A stretch of DNA of 64,000 nt from Vitrella brassicaformis (lineage: Eukaryota > Sar > Vitrellaceae): NCBI GenBank assembly GCA_001179505.1, contig CDMY01000227.1, positions 502,267 through 566,266 on the forward strand. Direction: 5' to 3'. The notes below the pieces were generated by a model, which saw nothing but the letters and a program-made list of their open reading frames with translations, was not told the origin of the DNA and ran no database searches. Position numbers and translations under genes: made by a program. Every line of letters starts with the position of its first letter. The first letter of the stretch is position 1. Below, piece by piece: positions 34,113 through 45,689 of this stretch.

Positions 34113-36705
34113 TCACCCTGCCTGCAGCTGCCCCAGCAAGTCTCTGGCCTTGTCGCACAGCTCATGGTCGGCGCCACAACACACACGCAATACCTGAACA
34201 CAGCATTCACCTGCAGTAGATATGCGAGTACACCGTGGCCGAATCTCATGTATGACCTCGAAGGCTCTCCTCATGAGTGCATCGGCCTTCGACGTCTCTC
34301 CACATGCAGAGAGGATCTTGGCCGTGAGGAACAGCTGAAGACCGAACAGCGGCGACTGGGCTCCGTACAGGGCTGCATCACACAAGACGTAGATAGAGAA
34401 TCAACCATTTTCCTTTACGTGCTTTCTGCCCGTCTTCCCCACGCACCCCGATAAGCTGGCAGGGTCGTCAGTGCGACTGGAGCGGCCTCAGCAAAGGCCT
34501 CGACGGAGATCAGGTGCTGCAGCCACGACTCGCGCAAACGATGAAGCCTAAGAGGACAGCGACGTGGGAAACCAGCTGTCGGGGAGTGGGCAGTGTCCTG
34601 CACCCCGGCATCCCTGCTCGCGTACCTCAGGTATGCAGGATGAAAGGACGCTCCTGTCCCCATCAGGTCGTGGGTAATGGCCCTTATCTGCTGCTCCCCA
34701 CACGCACATGCACTACCCTGCCTGGCTGCCGCCACCCGGTCTTCAAGCACGCCGATAAGACCCTCATCCACACGGCCACTCGGCTCCTGACGTGTTGTGG
34801 TAGCCACCTCGTAGACAGCCGACTGCGCCAGACTCTCTTCAAGACGTGACCAGCCCCCCTCCTGTCTTCCCCACTTCTGCCGGGCCTCATCCATGTCTGC
34901 GGCAATGAGACGCCGACCGCGCCACTCACATGGCCATCGCCAGTCCCACCCATTGCCGCTGCTGCTGTGGGAACTGGTCTGCAGCGAGTCGTGGTCGCAT
35001 AGAACTGTTCGCTGCAGGTGCTCCCAGGCTGACGAAAGGAGGTCGCCTGTTGGGGCGGTATATGTGGGACGGAATGAACCGGTAAGGGGCTTTACAAGGA
35101 AGGCGTCCACAACACCCTGTGAACGTATTCATGAGTGGATGGTTGCTGCACCGCATGTTAGTGCGTGACGGCTTACTTGCAGCGGTGCCTGGTCGTGTGT
35201 GTGGCAGAGTGGACACGAGCACTCGAAGAAGTACTGCTCCTTCAGATAGCGACGCCGACCTGACGCATCCAGCCATGATGGGGAGAAAGCGACGCCATAT
35301 AATGACGATACAGGCGATGTGTGCACTCCATGGATGTCTGTCAGTCTTACTCACCTTCCGCTGTGTCCGCGACATCCAAATAGCTGATCGTCAGCTGCAC
35401 CCACAACGCCCAACCCACATCCGCCATCGCTGGTCTTCTCGCTGATGACCCTTTCCTTCGTCTATTTCACCTCAGTGTCGGGTGTGAGGTCCGCCAGGGT
35501 GCGCACAGTCAGCCGTAGACCGGCGAAAGTCGCCACACACGACGGCAGGCAGCTGTGCACACAGCACAGAGCACAAGAAGAGCGCTGTCGGACTGTCGAT
35601 GGTATGTCTGCAACGGTGTGTGTGTGTGTGTGTGCGTGCGTGCGTGAGTGCGTCTGTAGCCTACGGACGAGTGGTTGAGGACAGCTGCGTCGGGGTAGAA
35701 ACCCAAACCGACAGGCTGGTGAGTCCACCACATACAGACACACATACCACACACACGCGACACCAATGAATGCATTCACATGATTACCCTCAGCCCGGAC
35801 ACGTACCCTCAGCTCTTCATCGCAGATGGAGAATGCGTTGCATGAGACCTGAGCACACACTCCCCGCGCCACTCAGTGTGGGCGAATGGGCGATTTGTGG
35901 CTTCTGAGCAGACCTTGCACAAGGCGGCGAGGAGGGTGGTTTGGGCGGGACACCGATTGCCCACAGATGTCGCCCTCAGCATCTTTTCGGCCAGACAGCT
36001 CACTGCAGCTGCAATGTATCAAATGCATTGCACCACCGCCAAGGAGCTCTCTGTCGGTCACTCACCGAAGCCTTCCTTCTGCCCATCAGTGAGGCCGTCA
36101 GGATCTGCAGACAGACAGACAGACAGACAGATACACAAACCAAACCACACTCATGCATTGCCTCCCAACCCACCCACCCATTCCCACACGTACCTCCTTT
36201 CAACGCCATGAATGAGTCGAGCGTGAGCGTTGAGGATGACCCTCCATCACCCACCAGCAGTCGTGAGATGATTTGCACCAGCAGCCGCAGCGAGGGGGTT
36301 GGGCACCGCGGATGGACAGCCTGGATCGCGCTGCACTCCCATCGGTGCACTCGCCACGCCACTGACTGACACGCAGCGCCACAAAAGGCAACCGCCTACA
36401 GCACACCCAACACACAGACAGACTGGAGACTGATCCACCGATCCATTGCGCGGCGGAACGTTACCTTACCACGTACGTACCTTGCATCGTCCGCACCGCA
36501 GCAGCCGCCTGCCTGGCGTTGCTTCCTTCAGACAGCCGCTGCACCGCCGCATCTGCACACTCTCCACACTGGGCGGCGATGTGCTGGGAGTGATGACATA
36601 GGCGAAGGGCTCGGCAGTGACAATCACCGAGCCGCGGGGGATCTCGTCGGCTGCAAAGAGGCCGCGGCCCTTCCTCGGATCTCTCCTCGTGACGGTCTTG
36701 GCCAT
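34113..36705 (-). CDS. SET and MYND domain protein (SMYD family lysine methyltransferase)
   Basis: Twelve exons: 36481-36705, 36194-36395, 36066-36104, 35914-36008, 35807-35848, 35669-35715, 35471-35552, 35355-35394, 35177-35259, 34626-35116, 34447-34547, 34113-34372; 568 residues. The split SET domain starts RGLFAADEIPRGSVI. The MYND finger follows (CSGC, CGRC, FCGAAC, HRWEC; about 52-95). SET motifs are then NHSC (about 215, assembled across a splice), the catalytic-Tyr strand LTISYLD, and post-SET Cys in CSCPLC. The C-terminal half is a helical TPR-like region ending in paired helices (SKADALMRRAFEVI). SMYD proteins methylate histone or non-histone lysines; the target is unknown here. The last exon could contain another junction near 34198. 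Same strand as the GT2 paralogue, 278 bases upstream of it. Confidence 0.9.
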
Positions 36706-37083
36706 GGCTCCATCACCAAATCCGCGACGGATTCGTTTGCTCGCTTCTCGTGAAGCCGCCCGACGCCATGGGAAGGCTGATATGGAAGATGCGGCGATAC
36801 ATAGCTAAGCTCGCAAATGTGGCGTCGGTTTCGAGAGGCAAATTGGCGGTTTTCCCTGTGCAGTGTGAGGACTGAGGGCTGCCAGGAGCTGAACATATTT
36901 GCTTTTCCAACAAGTCTTGACGCACAAGACGCGAGAGAGTCAACGCTGACGTTTCCCTGACCCTTTGGAGGATGGTGGTGACTTCTGCTATTGGGTCGTG
37001 ACGCCTGCTCGTGCTGCCGATAAGCCACGGAGCCTGGCCTGCCTCTTTCAGCCGCCCTCCATAGAAAGAACGGCAGCAGCGCC
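36706..37083. promoter_or_regulatory. Shared upstream region of SMYD and the small acylation-candidate gene
   Basis: 378 bases between divergent starts. No recognisable element. Presumed promoter region from layout. Confidence 0.35.
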
Positions 37084-37476
37084 ATGATGGGTGCGATGAT
37101 TTGCGGCTGCCTGGAGCCACAGCGGTGCATTGTGGATCAGAATGAGATGGAGATTGGCTCCCCCCGCGGCGCCTCTTCATCGGCCTTCGCCGTCACCTCG
37201 CCCCCCATCAGTGCTCGGGGCGTCCCCCGGCCTCCCAATGTCCATCCCAAGGACGCCACGCCCTATGTCAACCGCTACCCCAACAACACCCTGCCGCACA
37301 ACACGAGCATTCTCAAGTCTGCTCGCGTGTCGACCGCCAGCCCACGGCTGTATAGTCCAGGAGCGGGAGTGCCCAAGAGCGCCGACAGCCTCCCAGCGTC
37401 GCAGCTGGGGACGCCGAGGCCGTATGACATCAGCCAACACGTATCGCCGAGGCCACTGGGACAGAAGGCCAATTAG
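37084..37476 (+). CDS. Small Ser/Pro-rich protein with acylation-like N-terminus
   Basis: One exon, 130 residues (129 if the second ATG at 37087 is used). From the second Met it begins MGAMICGC, a Gly2 plus Cys5/Cys7 arrangement like dually acylated membrane-peripheral proteins, though position 6 is not the Ser/Thr that myristoyl transferase prefers. The rest is Ser/Pro/Asn-rich with repeated SAR/SPR/TPRPY steps and no predicted fold; the SPR and TPR steps are possible phosphosites. Alveolates use such small acylated proteins at the inner membrane complex, but I cannot assign this one. No homologue recognised. Confidence 0.6.
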   Translation: MMGAMICGCLEPQRCIVDQNEMEIGSPRGASSSAFAVTSPPISARGVPRPPNVHPKDATPYVNRYPNNTLPHNTSILKSARVSTASPRLYSPGAGVPKSADSLPASQLGTPRPYDISQHVSPRPLGQKAN

Positions 37477-39859
37477 CTTGCCTGGGAGGGAGAAGGGGAG
37501 GGAGGGAGGGGTGGTGTGGGTCAGGTTTGTGGCTTATTCCTCTCTGACAGACATGCACAACACTCGGGTGCCTGTGGGTCCGCTCGCGTGTGTGTGTGTG
37601 CGGTTTTGAACGACACTCCCTCTCCTGGCTGGTTCGGCTGTTGAAAGACAGACAAGACAAGACGACTGGCTGGCTGTTTGTGTGTGGCGTGCTGTGCTCT
37701 ATCTACCTATCTATCTATGGCTGCATTTATATCGTGCCCTCCCCCCACTTGCCGTTTGTCCGTCCGTCCGTCCGTCCGTCCGTGCGTGTACAGCTCAACC
37801 ACTGGCCGACTGATACGATGCGTACCTTGCTTGCTGCCTGCCTGCCTGCATACCGTTAAATAGTTGGATAGCGACCGACGTGTTTCTCTCTTTTTGGCGG
37901 GGTGATCTGACCATACACACATAGGTATGCACCAAACCCATACACACAAGTGCTGTGCTGCATGGGGGAGCATCGCACGCGAGACTGGATGGATGGCTGG
38001 ATGGATGGACGGATGGCTGGCCATTTCTTTCTTTGTCGATTGGCTTCTCCCTCCTTCCCTGCCGGCCTGTCCGTGGGTGTTCGGTACAGTACGTGTGGAA
38101 TGGAATGTGCGTGTGCGAGTGTGTGTGCGCATAGGATGCTGGCTTGGCGCCTGTCCGGTGAGATAAATACCTGCGTGCATGGCAAAGTAGAGAGGGAAAC
38201 GAACGATCGGTGTACAGACGACGACCGGGGGTGCAGAGAATGTGTGTGTGTGGATGGATTGCCTGCCTGCCTGCCTGCCTGGCTTGTGCGTCTGGGAGAG
38301 TGTCTGTATGTGTGTGAATGAACCAACATGCGGCGTGGTGTTGTAATTTTGATTAAACGGTGTGATTATATAATATGATGGCGCCGTTGCTGCCTGTGCT
38401 GTTGGCTGTGTGTTGAGACCAATTCAATCACTCAATGCCGCGCACTGTTGACTGCATGATCGGTCGGTCGGTCGTTGCATTAAATGGGAGTCATGCAGAT
38501 ATCAAGCACGGTCACTCACCTCAACCTCACGCACACCCACACCCTCATAACACCATCACCATCTCTCGATGGAGAACACGCCCACACGCCCATTTATCCA
38601 TACCCGCCATCAAACGGTCTTGCCCACGGCTGCCGTGCCGGTGTGTCACGCAAACAGGCCAGCCCGGCCACGAACACGCCGACACGAGATGTGCCCGTGT
38701 CGACGCAGCCGTGGCCGTGTTGATCGGCATCCCGAGACACATCCAGCGAACACTTCTCATCTCACGTCATCAGATCTGTGTGCTCGCCCAGGTCCGTCTG
38801 TCCGTCTGTCTGTCTATGAGTGTGTGTAAAGAGACCGACTACCAAATGACCGTAGAGACGCCACACCATGTACACGTACACGTACCCATCACACGCACAT
38901 GCGTACGTACGTGTCCGTACGCAGCTCACGAATGAAGGAATGATGAATAAAACCCGCCACACGCACAAGCGATATCGGTATGATGCACTTGAAAGTGTCA
39001 TGCAGCAGCGACCCGGCGTGCACGTCACATGACATGTCATGAAATCAACCAGACAGACAGAGACAGATGTGGTGCGTGTCTCCCTCTTGGATGGCGGCGC
39101 CGCCCCAAAAAACAGGGGCGGGCGGCCGGTCGGGAGACACACCTCACATCACATAATACAACGCAACCACACACAGGGACACACACGGCACAGGGGGCAG
39201 GCAGAGTAGCAGTCAGTGCACTGAGCTAGCAGGACCAGCGAAAAAGTCGTTCGTTCTTTGCATGTGTGTGTGTGTATGTATGTCACTGTGACAGAGCCGC
39301 GTCGACGGGTCGGGAAAAACGCCTGATGGACAAACCAACCTGACATAATAATATATATATGTACGTGTGTGTAAGTATGTACCCCCTCCCTGTCCCCTCC
39401 CCAGGTCACGTCAGTCACACCACATCACAGCACACGCACCCGCAACGCACACACCATGAGCAGACCACATGACACGCTCCAAAAACTAGCTAGCCACGGC
39501 CTGACGCACGCACGTATCTGTTGTAAAAGACGACCATCATACGCACCGACGCCATCCGGCTGGCCAGTGTCACCCACGGACACGGCAGCAAAACAGCACA
39601 CAGACAGGTAGACAGACAGCGATCCGTAAAAGCAAAATCTGTACACACAGGGAGGGAGAACACGTCAGGGGAAAAACCACGCACGGCCCGAAAAGAAAAC
39701 AACACGACACACAGGGAGGGGTAGACGGGAGCCTAGACCTGCACGCCGTCCTGCTTGCCGTCCCTGCATCACACACACCACACCAAAAGAGAGTGAGATT
39801 CATACCAAGATCACCGTCCAGCCTCTATTGTGTAGTGTTGGTGAGCTGAGCTCCTCAGC
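37477..39859. other. 2.4 kb gene-free convergent region with composition switch
   Basis: Between the stops of the small Ser/Pro-rich gene (+) and the ammonium transporter (-). The left part, to about 38,430, is TG/GGAT/CTGC-rich on the plus strand and begins with a GGGA tract (37495-37512). The right part is CA/CACG-rich, the reverse sense. CCGT repeats lie near 37762-37783. All open frames are short and repeat-driven. No gene or RNA recognised. Confidence 0.7.
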
Positions 39860-42276
39860 TCACATCATGTCTTTCTCGGCAGCCATGTGCGCCCGTGGTG
39901 ACATCCGCGGTGAGCCGCCAGGCGACATGCCGACCCAGTTGTAGGCGGGGCCGCCGTGCTCGTCGAGGTCCATGCCCTCCTCCTCGATCTCCTTGCTGAT
40001 CCGCAGCCACCCCATCATCTTGATCGCCCCGAAAGTCAGGCATGCCAGACCGCCCGACCACGCCGCGATGGCGAGGATGCCGACGACCTGCGCGCCGAGC
40101 AGCCCGCCCTGGCCCATGGTGAAGAGGCCTGACCCGTTGTGGAGCAGACCAAGGGCGAAGCAGCCCCACGCACCACACGCACCGTGCACTGACATCAAAA
40201 CACGACAGAGAGACACGCATCGCATGAGTGTTTTTGACATGAGAAGCCAGTTGACTCTGTAGTGCGCCCGCCCACTCACCGCAGCTGGCCTCGAGAGGGT
40301 CATCGACGTGCAGGAGGTCGTTGAGCTTGGAGGCGCCGACATAGATGCATCCGGCGACGAGGCCGATGACGAAGGCCGCCCATGTCTCGACGTCGGCGCA
40401 GCCGGCAGTGATGCCCACGAGGCCGGCAAGGAACCCGTTGGCCAGACCGGTGACGTCGAACTTGAAGCCCTTGGCAAAGTAGCTCTTGAGGATGAAAGCA
40501 ATCCCACCTGTCCGCACACACGCACATGGATGCATCTATGCATACATCGATGTCTGTCTGTGGCTCTCAGCAAGTCGCTTGCTGGCTGAGTGACCGACCG
40601 GCGGCGCCAGCCGAGATGGTGGTGTTCTGCGCAACACGCGCGGCCTGGGCGATGCCTGCGCCTGAGATGGCGAGCGTCGAGCCGCAGTTGAAGCCATACC
40701 TGTCACACACAGCGACTTCCATTAGGCGCAACCGGGCGTCCGGTTCTGCTCTGGTGGGTGGTGGTGGGTGGTTACTTACCAGCCGAACCAGAGGATGAGT
40801 GCGCCAAGGCCGACGAAGGGGATGTTGTGGGGGTAGAACTCATAGGGGTCCTCCGTCTCAGAGTAGCGGCCCGTACGGGGGCCGCACAGCCACGCACCGA
40901 ACCATGCCGCTACACCACCAGTCATGTGCACAATGCCAGAGCCCGCGAAGTCTGACAGACAGCATCACACGATTACAGGGAGTGTCGTTGGTCTTGCGGG
41001 TTCACTCACTCAACTCACTCACTCACCGCTGAAGCCGAAGGTGGAGAGCCATCCGCCGCCCCAGGTCCAATGCACGATGATGGGGTAGATGAGGCCAATC
41101 ATGATCACGCAGAAAGTGGCGTACGCCTCCAGACGGGCTCGCTCCGCAACGGCACCCGACACAATGGTGGCTGACCACATGCAATGCAGCACAGCACACA
41201 AGATCGTCCCATGTACGCGCCGCGGGTACTGTGCTGTGACGGTGACTCGCAGTACCTCCAGCCGAGCAGAAGGCGAACTGGAAAAACCAGTCTCTGAAGT
41301 GGAGTGAGCCGGCGTCGAGATCATGGTCGTACTCGGCACTCGCGCCGCCAAACAGACTCGTGCCGAGGAAGCCACCGCCGTCGGCACCGAACTGACATCA
41401 CACGCACCCACGCACCCCCGTCCGTACAAGAACGAAACGGAATCACACACCGGCTGTCTGCACGTGGGTGGGTGGCTGGCTGTGGCTGCTTACAGCGAGT
41501 CCATAGCCCCAGATCCACCAGACGATGACCGAAATGGACTTGTCCATCAAGTTCTTGGCCAAGATGTTGGACGCGTTCTTGGCACGCACCGAACCTGCCT
41601 CAAGCATCGCAAACCCCTGCACACAACACACATTTGCAGCATGCGTGCGTGAGTGAGACAGAGACCCCCAGGCAGCTGTCTGTCTGTCTGTCTGTCTGTC
41701 TGTCTGCGGCTGTGCGAGTGAGTGAGTTGACTGACCGCTCCCATGAAGAAGACGAGTGCGCCCGACATGACGATCCATGCGCTGTCGATGGAAAAGGTGA
41801 GCTCTTCGATGAGCGCATTCACCTCCTGGGCGTTGGAGGCCTTCCATGTGCATGTAGTCGGATCCTCCGCAAAATCCGCCTCGGTGCAGTCCCGATCATT
41901 CGCCCCCTCCCAGTTCTGGGCGGCCACACAGCAGCACCAGCACAGCAGCCGTGCACTCACACAGATGCCGGATCTTTGCCGTGTTTTGTCCCCTCACCTA
42001 CCTTGCATCCCGCGGGGAGTGTGCCGGCGTCGAAGTCCTCTTTAGTGCACTGATTAGTGGTCAGCAGCCAGGCAACACAAGACAAACAAACCACGCAGGC
42101 GTGCGTGTGAGGCATCTGAGTGCATGCGGCCTCTTCTCCGCCCCTCCCTCCCTCCCTCCCTCCCTCCCTTGTGCTGTCAGTCTTCCCTGACTGACCTCAG
42201 TGTCCATGATGTAGGTTGCCGCCCTGGCGACGGCGAACAGCCCAAAGAGGGCGAGCAGAGCAGCAAGCGACCTCAT
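39860..42276 (-). CDS. AMT: Ammonium transporter (Amt/Mep/Rh family)
   Basis: Moves ammonium across a membrane, probably the plasma membrane. Ten exons: 42196-42276, 42002-42049, 41736-41915, 41494-41616, 41256-41391, 41027-41170, 40780-40951, 40599-40699, 40280-40507, 39860-40188; 513 residues. It starts with a signal peptide ([19 protein letters not shown]) and a Cys-containing lumenal insert. Conserved elements are [25 protein letters not shown], the HWTWGGGW loop, the signature [24 protein letters not shown], and VHGACGAWG. The paired pore His are both present (IVH and VHG). The C-terminal tail includes [16 protein letters not shown], matching the regulatory tail that couples subunits in plant AMTs. 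Divergent from the NAXD gene, 326 bases between starts. Confidence 0.96.
41677..41706. repeat. TGTC tetranucleotide repeat in an intron
   Basis: Seven TGTC units in the third intron of the ammonium transporter gene. Confidence 0.95.
42141..42169 (-). repeat. GGGA tract (minus strand) in the first AMT intron
   Basis: Reads CCCT on the plus strand, hence GGGA in the sense of the AMT transcript. Several G3 runs could form a quadruplex. Confidence 0.9.
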
Positions 42277-42602
42277 CTTGCGATGGTGCGATAGAGTGAG
42301 TGAGATGTGAGTCCGCAGGAAAGATCTCCGCAGTCACGACACCGTCTCACCACCAGGCGAGCTACTGTTCTCGAAAAGCTGGCCAAAACGGCCAAAGCTC
42401 TGACTGGCTGAGTTTCAAGTGCGAGACGATCGATGTTGGCCAGGGAGGAAGGGTGCAGACAGACGAGTGTGTCCTGCAACGCAGTAACCAACCGACCGAC
42501 ATGCACAATCGCTGTGACGTTGGGGAACTCATGATCTCTGGGAAAAGGCTCGGCTTGAGTTGCAACTTGCAAGCTTAGCCGGCAGACCCGTGTTTTTCGT
42601 GA
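42277..42602. promoter_or_regulatory. Shared upstream region of AMT and NAXD
   Basis: 326 bases between divergent starts. No named element visible. Inferred bidirectional promoter. Confidence 0.35.
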
Positions 42603-44523
42603 ATGCCCCGTGTCATTCGGGCTGCACTGCTCTTCATCATTGCAGCTGCAGTCGACACATGTGTTTTTGCGGCATTTTGTTCATCAGCATCACTTCCACG
42701 GCTCTTGAGGCACTCTGCGCCGTCGATGACTGAGCTGCAGAGCTCAGCCGGTCCACAGAAGATGACGACAAATGCCCTCATTCGATGTGAGAGAACACAC
42801 ATTCAACACACGGAATCGACTGTGTGTGCCTGTGTGTGTGCAGTGACTAGGTCCATCATCCCGCCCCTGAGCCCTTCGCTGCGCAAGGGGGATCTCGGTC
42901 AGATAACAGACAGATCTGAAGACCAGAGTGATCCGCAATGGCATCCACACACATCGGTTGGGTGCTGGGTCGTCTTCAGGGTGCGTGGCCGTGATCGGCG
43001 GGTGCTTCGAGTACACGGGAGCGCCGTTCTATGCGGCCATTTCGGCGCTGAAAACGGTCAGAGCGGACCAATGAAGGCATTCTGCTGTTAAGCAGGAGTG
43101 AGCTGCCTCTGCAGGGCGCCGACCTGGCCCACGTATTCTGCACGCCGGGTGCCTCTGTGCCCATCAAGAGCTACAGCCCAGAGCTCATTGTGCATCCTGT
43201 AAGTGAGTGGGAAGACCACAGAAGGAAAGGCTACTATACGCCGGCGCCATTCACTGATGGCTGATGGCTATGTTTCTGCTGACAGGTGCTTGCGTGTTCT
43301 AACGAGAGCGGCTCTCGGTCGCCGATAGACTCCATCGAAGAGGTGGGCAAGAAAACAAAGTGTGCACAGCCTGTGTGAATCACAGTCACACAGCTTCTTT
43401 CCGGTCATTGTCAGATAGGGCGTTGGCTCAAGAAGATGACGGCCGTGGTGGTCGGTCCGGGGCTGGGGCGGGACGACGCCACGCTGCAGGTGGCGTCAGC
43501 CATCATGCAGAAGGCACGCGAAATGGACCTGCCGCTGGTCAGCCAGCGAGGAACGGACGGCGCACGGGGACAGCGGCAAAGCTGTGATTCACGTGTGTGC
43601 AGGTGATCGATGCGGATGGGCTGCACGTGGTCCGGCTGGACCCGCAGCTGGTCAAGGGCTACCGGCGGTGCATCCTTACCCCAAATGCCAACGAGTTCCA
43701 GCGGCTCCGAGACGCACTGCCCGCTGACAAGACGGACCCTGCTGCTGCTGGTCAGCCCCTCAGCGTCGTCAAAGAGAACCCTCAACACCCACTACCAAAA
43801 ATAACAGGTGGGTACATTCATACGCCCGCTCCCCCAGTCCCTCGCAAACGGCAGATCTGGTGCTGTATGGGTGGGTGGGTGTGTGCAGAGGAGGCGTTGT
43901 CTTTGACGAGCGCGCTGTGCCGCGCCCTTGACGGCGTCACCATTGTCCGCAAGGGCCCGTCCGACTGCATATCCGATGGGCGCGTTGGCATGGTTTGCGC
44001 TGTCACCGGGGCCAGCAAACGAGCAGGTACCTGGCTGACTGAACAGACTCGCCGACCACACCTGTCTGTTGTCTTTCAGGTGGCCAGGGCGACGTCCTAT
44101 CTGGCAGCGCAGCGACGTTTGTGTCGTGGGCGATGAGAGGCACAGACGAAGCGGAAGGCCCGCCGAGGCACCTTCTTGCCTGCTACGGGTGGGTGGCCTT
44201 GGAGGATGGCATTCCCTGCTTCATGCATGCACACACACATGCCGCCTCTGTGCCTCCTCTCAGTGCGTGTGCGTTGACGCGGGCGAGTGCTGCCGCGGCC
44301 TTCGCAAAGAAGAGGAGAAGTGAGCAACCTGCAGCTGTCTTCAACCGTTCTGTGGACGCGCTGTGTCTGTTTTTTCCGCAGGCATGACGGCGCCGGATGT
44401 CATCAGCGAGCTCGGAGAGGCGAGCCAGAAGTCAGCCAGGGAGGCGTTAGTGCAGTCACTTTCTGTGCGTCGTCCTCCTGCTGTGTGTGTGGGTTGCAGG
44501 TGTTTGAGAGTCTGTGTGGATGA
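42603..44523 (+). CDS. NAXD: ATP-dependent (S)-NAD(P)H-hydrate dehydratase (NAXD/CARKD)
   Basis: Repairs hydrated NADH and NADPH using ATP or ADP. Twelve exons: 42603-42786, 42844-42897, 42980-43056, 43115-43198, 43286-43342, 43415-43537, 43603-43750, 43889-44026, 44080-44188, 44264-44319, 44382-44449, 44500-44523; 373 residues. The ribokinase-like domain shows [78 protein letters not shown] and the catalytic GGQGDVLSG. The N-terminus ([32 protein letters not shown]) is a hydrophobic segment, then AF, then an Arg/Ser-rich stretch, suggesting plastid or other organelle import. Exon 7 may instead run to about 43807, adding residues; both choices keep phase. The epimerase partner NAXE is not in the window. 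Confidence 0.94.
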
Positions 44524-45067
44524 TGAGTGGGACGGGCGGGTGAGAGCGTGTCTATCAGTGTGTGACTTGCAATGGCATTACGTGAAAGATCTTGATAAGG
44601 CTCAGACACTACAGGCGCAACTTCGACGGGCGGGCAGACGTGTCGTGAATGGCTAGCGGACAGCCACTGATGGCGATCAAATGCCTTTGAGAGACGGTGT
44701 GTGTCTGCAAGGTGTGCATTGGGATGGGATGGAAGTGGGATGGGTTGAATGATGGGTCTATAGACCCTTTGTCACTTGACTAAACAAAGACACATGAACG
44801 GACAGTCGGCCATCAGATTATCTGTCACCCCAATCGCACAAGGTAGTCTCAGTTATGTACAGAAAAGAATGCATATGCACAGTGTATCTCAATCGAAGGG
44901 AGAGGAGTACACAAACGGAAGACAGAACACCACTCAGACGTACGTACTACGTAGGACAAACACACAGTTCTTGAGACAATACACAGTTCAGCTCAGAACA
45001 CGCCACACTAGACCACACCACACCCTCCATCTGATTGATGGATGTGTGGATGCATCGCCCATCGGCT
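44524..45067. other. Gene-free convergent spacer
   Basis: 544 bases between the NAXD stop (+) and the small membrane protein stop (-). TG-rich to about 44,720, then CA/AC-rich. No gene seen. Confidence 0.6.
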
Positions 45068-45495
45068 CTACTTACGACAGAAGAGGGTCAAAAACACACA
45101 GGCACACACCAGGACGGCCATACCAATAAACACTCCCCCTATTATCAAGAACGTCACCCCGCTTCCGGCCCTTCCGTTGGCTTCGTCGGCAGGGTCGAAG
45201 ATCTTGAAGCACTCCGGACTGTTGCCGCATTGGTACACCGAGCTGACCTCCCTCCTTGCCCTCCAACAGTCCACTGTTTCTCCTTTGTTGTACGTCGGGC
45301 TCACACAAACACAAATACCCCGCTGAGCATGGGGCGGACCGCCAGCGGGCCGGGCTCTTCGCAATAAGTCCTCTTGCGCTTCCTGCAGTCTGACTTCCTG
45401 ACTTGACGCTGCTCGACACTAACGACGCCAGATGACAGCGAAGCTGGCAGTGATTGCAGAGGAAGGCAGATCGAAGGAGTTCTTGGTTGCGGCAT
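45068..45495 (-). CDS. Small Cys-containing single-pass membrane protein, exon structure uncertain
   Basis: The C-terminal 100 residues are clear: a Cys-bearing domain (GICVCVSPTYN, VDCWRARR, YQCGNSPECFKIF) followed by a strong membrane span (VTFLIIGGVFIGMAVLVCACVFLTLF) and a three-residue tail CRK, ending at TAG 45068-45070. Start proposal: ATG at 45493-45495 (MPQPRTPSICLPLQ), joined through a very short in-phase intron of about 44 bases ending CTGCAG near 45395. That join is speculative. Type I topology would place the Cys domain outside or in the lumen. No family recognised. Divergent from the CCCH gene. Confidence 0.4.
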
Positions 45496-45689
45496 GCGTT
45501 TTTTGAGCTAGAGCAATAATTGCGCGTGAAACGTGTCCAAACTGCTCTCAGCTCGCACATCCATCCCATCCCCCTCGCTCCCATCCTCTCCCTTTGTAAC
45601 GCCCTTGTAGCCTCCCTCTTTGTGATCTCGCTCCCCCCACCACTCTCGCTCGCCTTGCGCAGGAAGCTGCCCCTCCCGGCCTGACTTGT

